From positions 1 to 33,731 of the forward strand of contig NZ_JADYTF010000026.1 in the NCBI RefSeq assembly GCF_021530995.1: a DNA stretch of 33,731 bases, given 5' to 3'. A model generated the notes under the pieces. That model saw only the letters and a program-made list of their open reading frames with translations. It had not been told where the DNA came from and ran no database searches. Positions within the stretch are counted from its first letter, which is position 1. Each line of letters starts with the position of its first letter. This stretch comes from Bacteroides caecigallinarum. GTDB taxonomy: Bacteria; Bacteroidota; Bacteroidia; Bacteroidales; Bacteroidaceae. Below, piece by piece: positions 33,706-33,731 of the stretch. A program made the position numbers and the translations under genes.

Positions 33706-33731
33706 AAAAATCCCGACCGCTTCTATACGGT
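33706..33731. terminator. Partial terminator at the right edge
   Basis: Six A (33705-33710), then the left arm of a hairpin whose inner ACCG (33716-33719) pairs with CGGT at 33728-33731 across an 8-nt loop. The rest of the right arm lies outside the window. It would end the threonine dehydrogenase transcript. Confidence 0.5.

Overview
The window looks like a gut Bacteroidales chromosome (Bacteroides/Phocaeicola type). The signs are a SusC/SusD pair, a one-protein hybrid two-component sensor, acidic surface-lipoprotein leaders, moderate-to-low GC, and promoters built on the Bacteroidetes -7 box TAnnTTTG rather than sigma70 -10/-35 boxes. All family names below come from reading motifs by eye; no database was searched.

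Layout. (1) 1-1837: a terminator for a gene off the left edge and a TPR/membrane/AraC-type regulator. (2) 1838-8773: a decayed accessory region. A GH29 alpha-L-fucosidase gene is cut in two: its C-terminal end lies at 2056-2184 and an internal piece at about 7650-7913, both on the minus strand. The 5.5 kb between them is bounded by an 8-bp direct repeat (TTTATTTT at 2177-2184 and 7650-7657), and joining the pieces across one repeat copy restores an uninterrupted GH29-like reading frame. The insert carries a compact restriction-modification set (XRE regulator, C5-cytosine methyltransferase with a long N-terminal extension, PD-(D/E)xK endonuclease), a broken KAP-type P-loop NTPase and a truncated tyrosine recombinase. 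A second relic, a decayed AlbA_2/Schlafen-like ATP-binding gene, replaces the 5' part of the fucosidase gene. (3) 8829-28052: a complete-looking arabinan utilisation locus. (4) 28084-33731: core metabolism: 2-oxoacid:ferredoxin oxidoreductase (KorAB-like), tRNA-Arg(CCU), and the two-step threonine-to-glycine pathway (Kbl and short-chain threonine dehydrogenase) from divergent genes.

How the arabinan locus works (inference from families). A surface GH43 endo-arabinanase lipoprotein and a surface glycan-binding lipoprotein capture and cut arabinan. The SusC/SusD pair imports oligosaccharides. Periplasmic GH43 and two GH51 enzymes finish them to arabinose. The 1406-residue hybrid two-component system senses an oligosaccharide in the periplasm and activates transcription. 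Three promoters (susC operon, the 17890-18888 GH43, and the divergent GH43-GH51-GH51 operon) share one architecture: two TCCACC-like half-sites exactly 21 bp apart, ending 20-21 bp before a TAnnTTTG box. This is the best candidate for the regulator's operator and the cleanest regulatory signal in the window. No arabinose catabolic genes (isomerase, kinase, epimerase) are present here.

Most interesting points: the reconstructable insertion into GH29 with its R-M cargo, the three matching operators, a dyad-symmetric array of four CGTGGGCAAA boxes at 1938-2012, the methyltransferase's uncharacterised N-terminus, and an 8-A tract that breaks the KAP NTPase frame.
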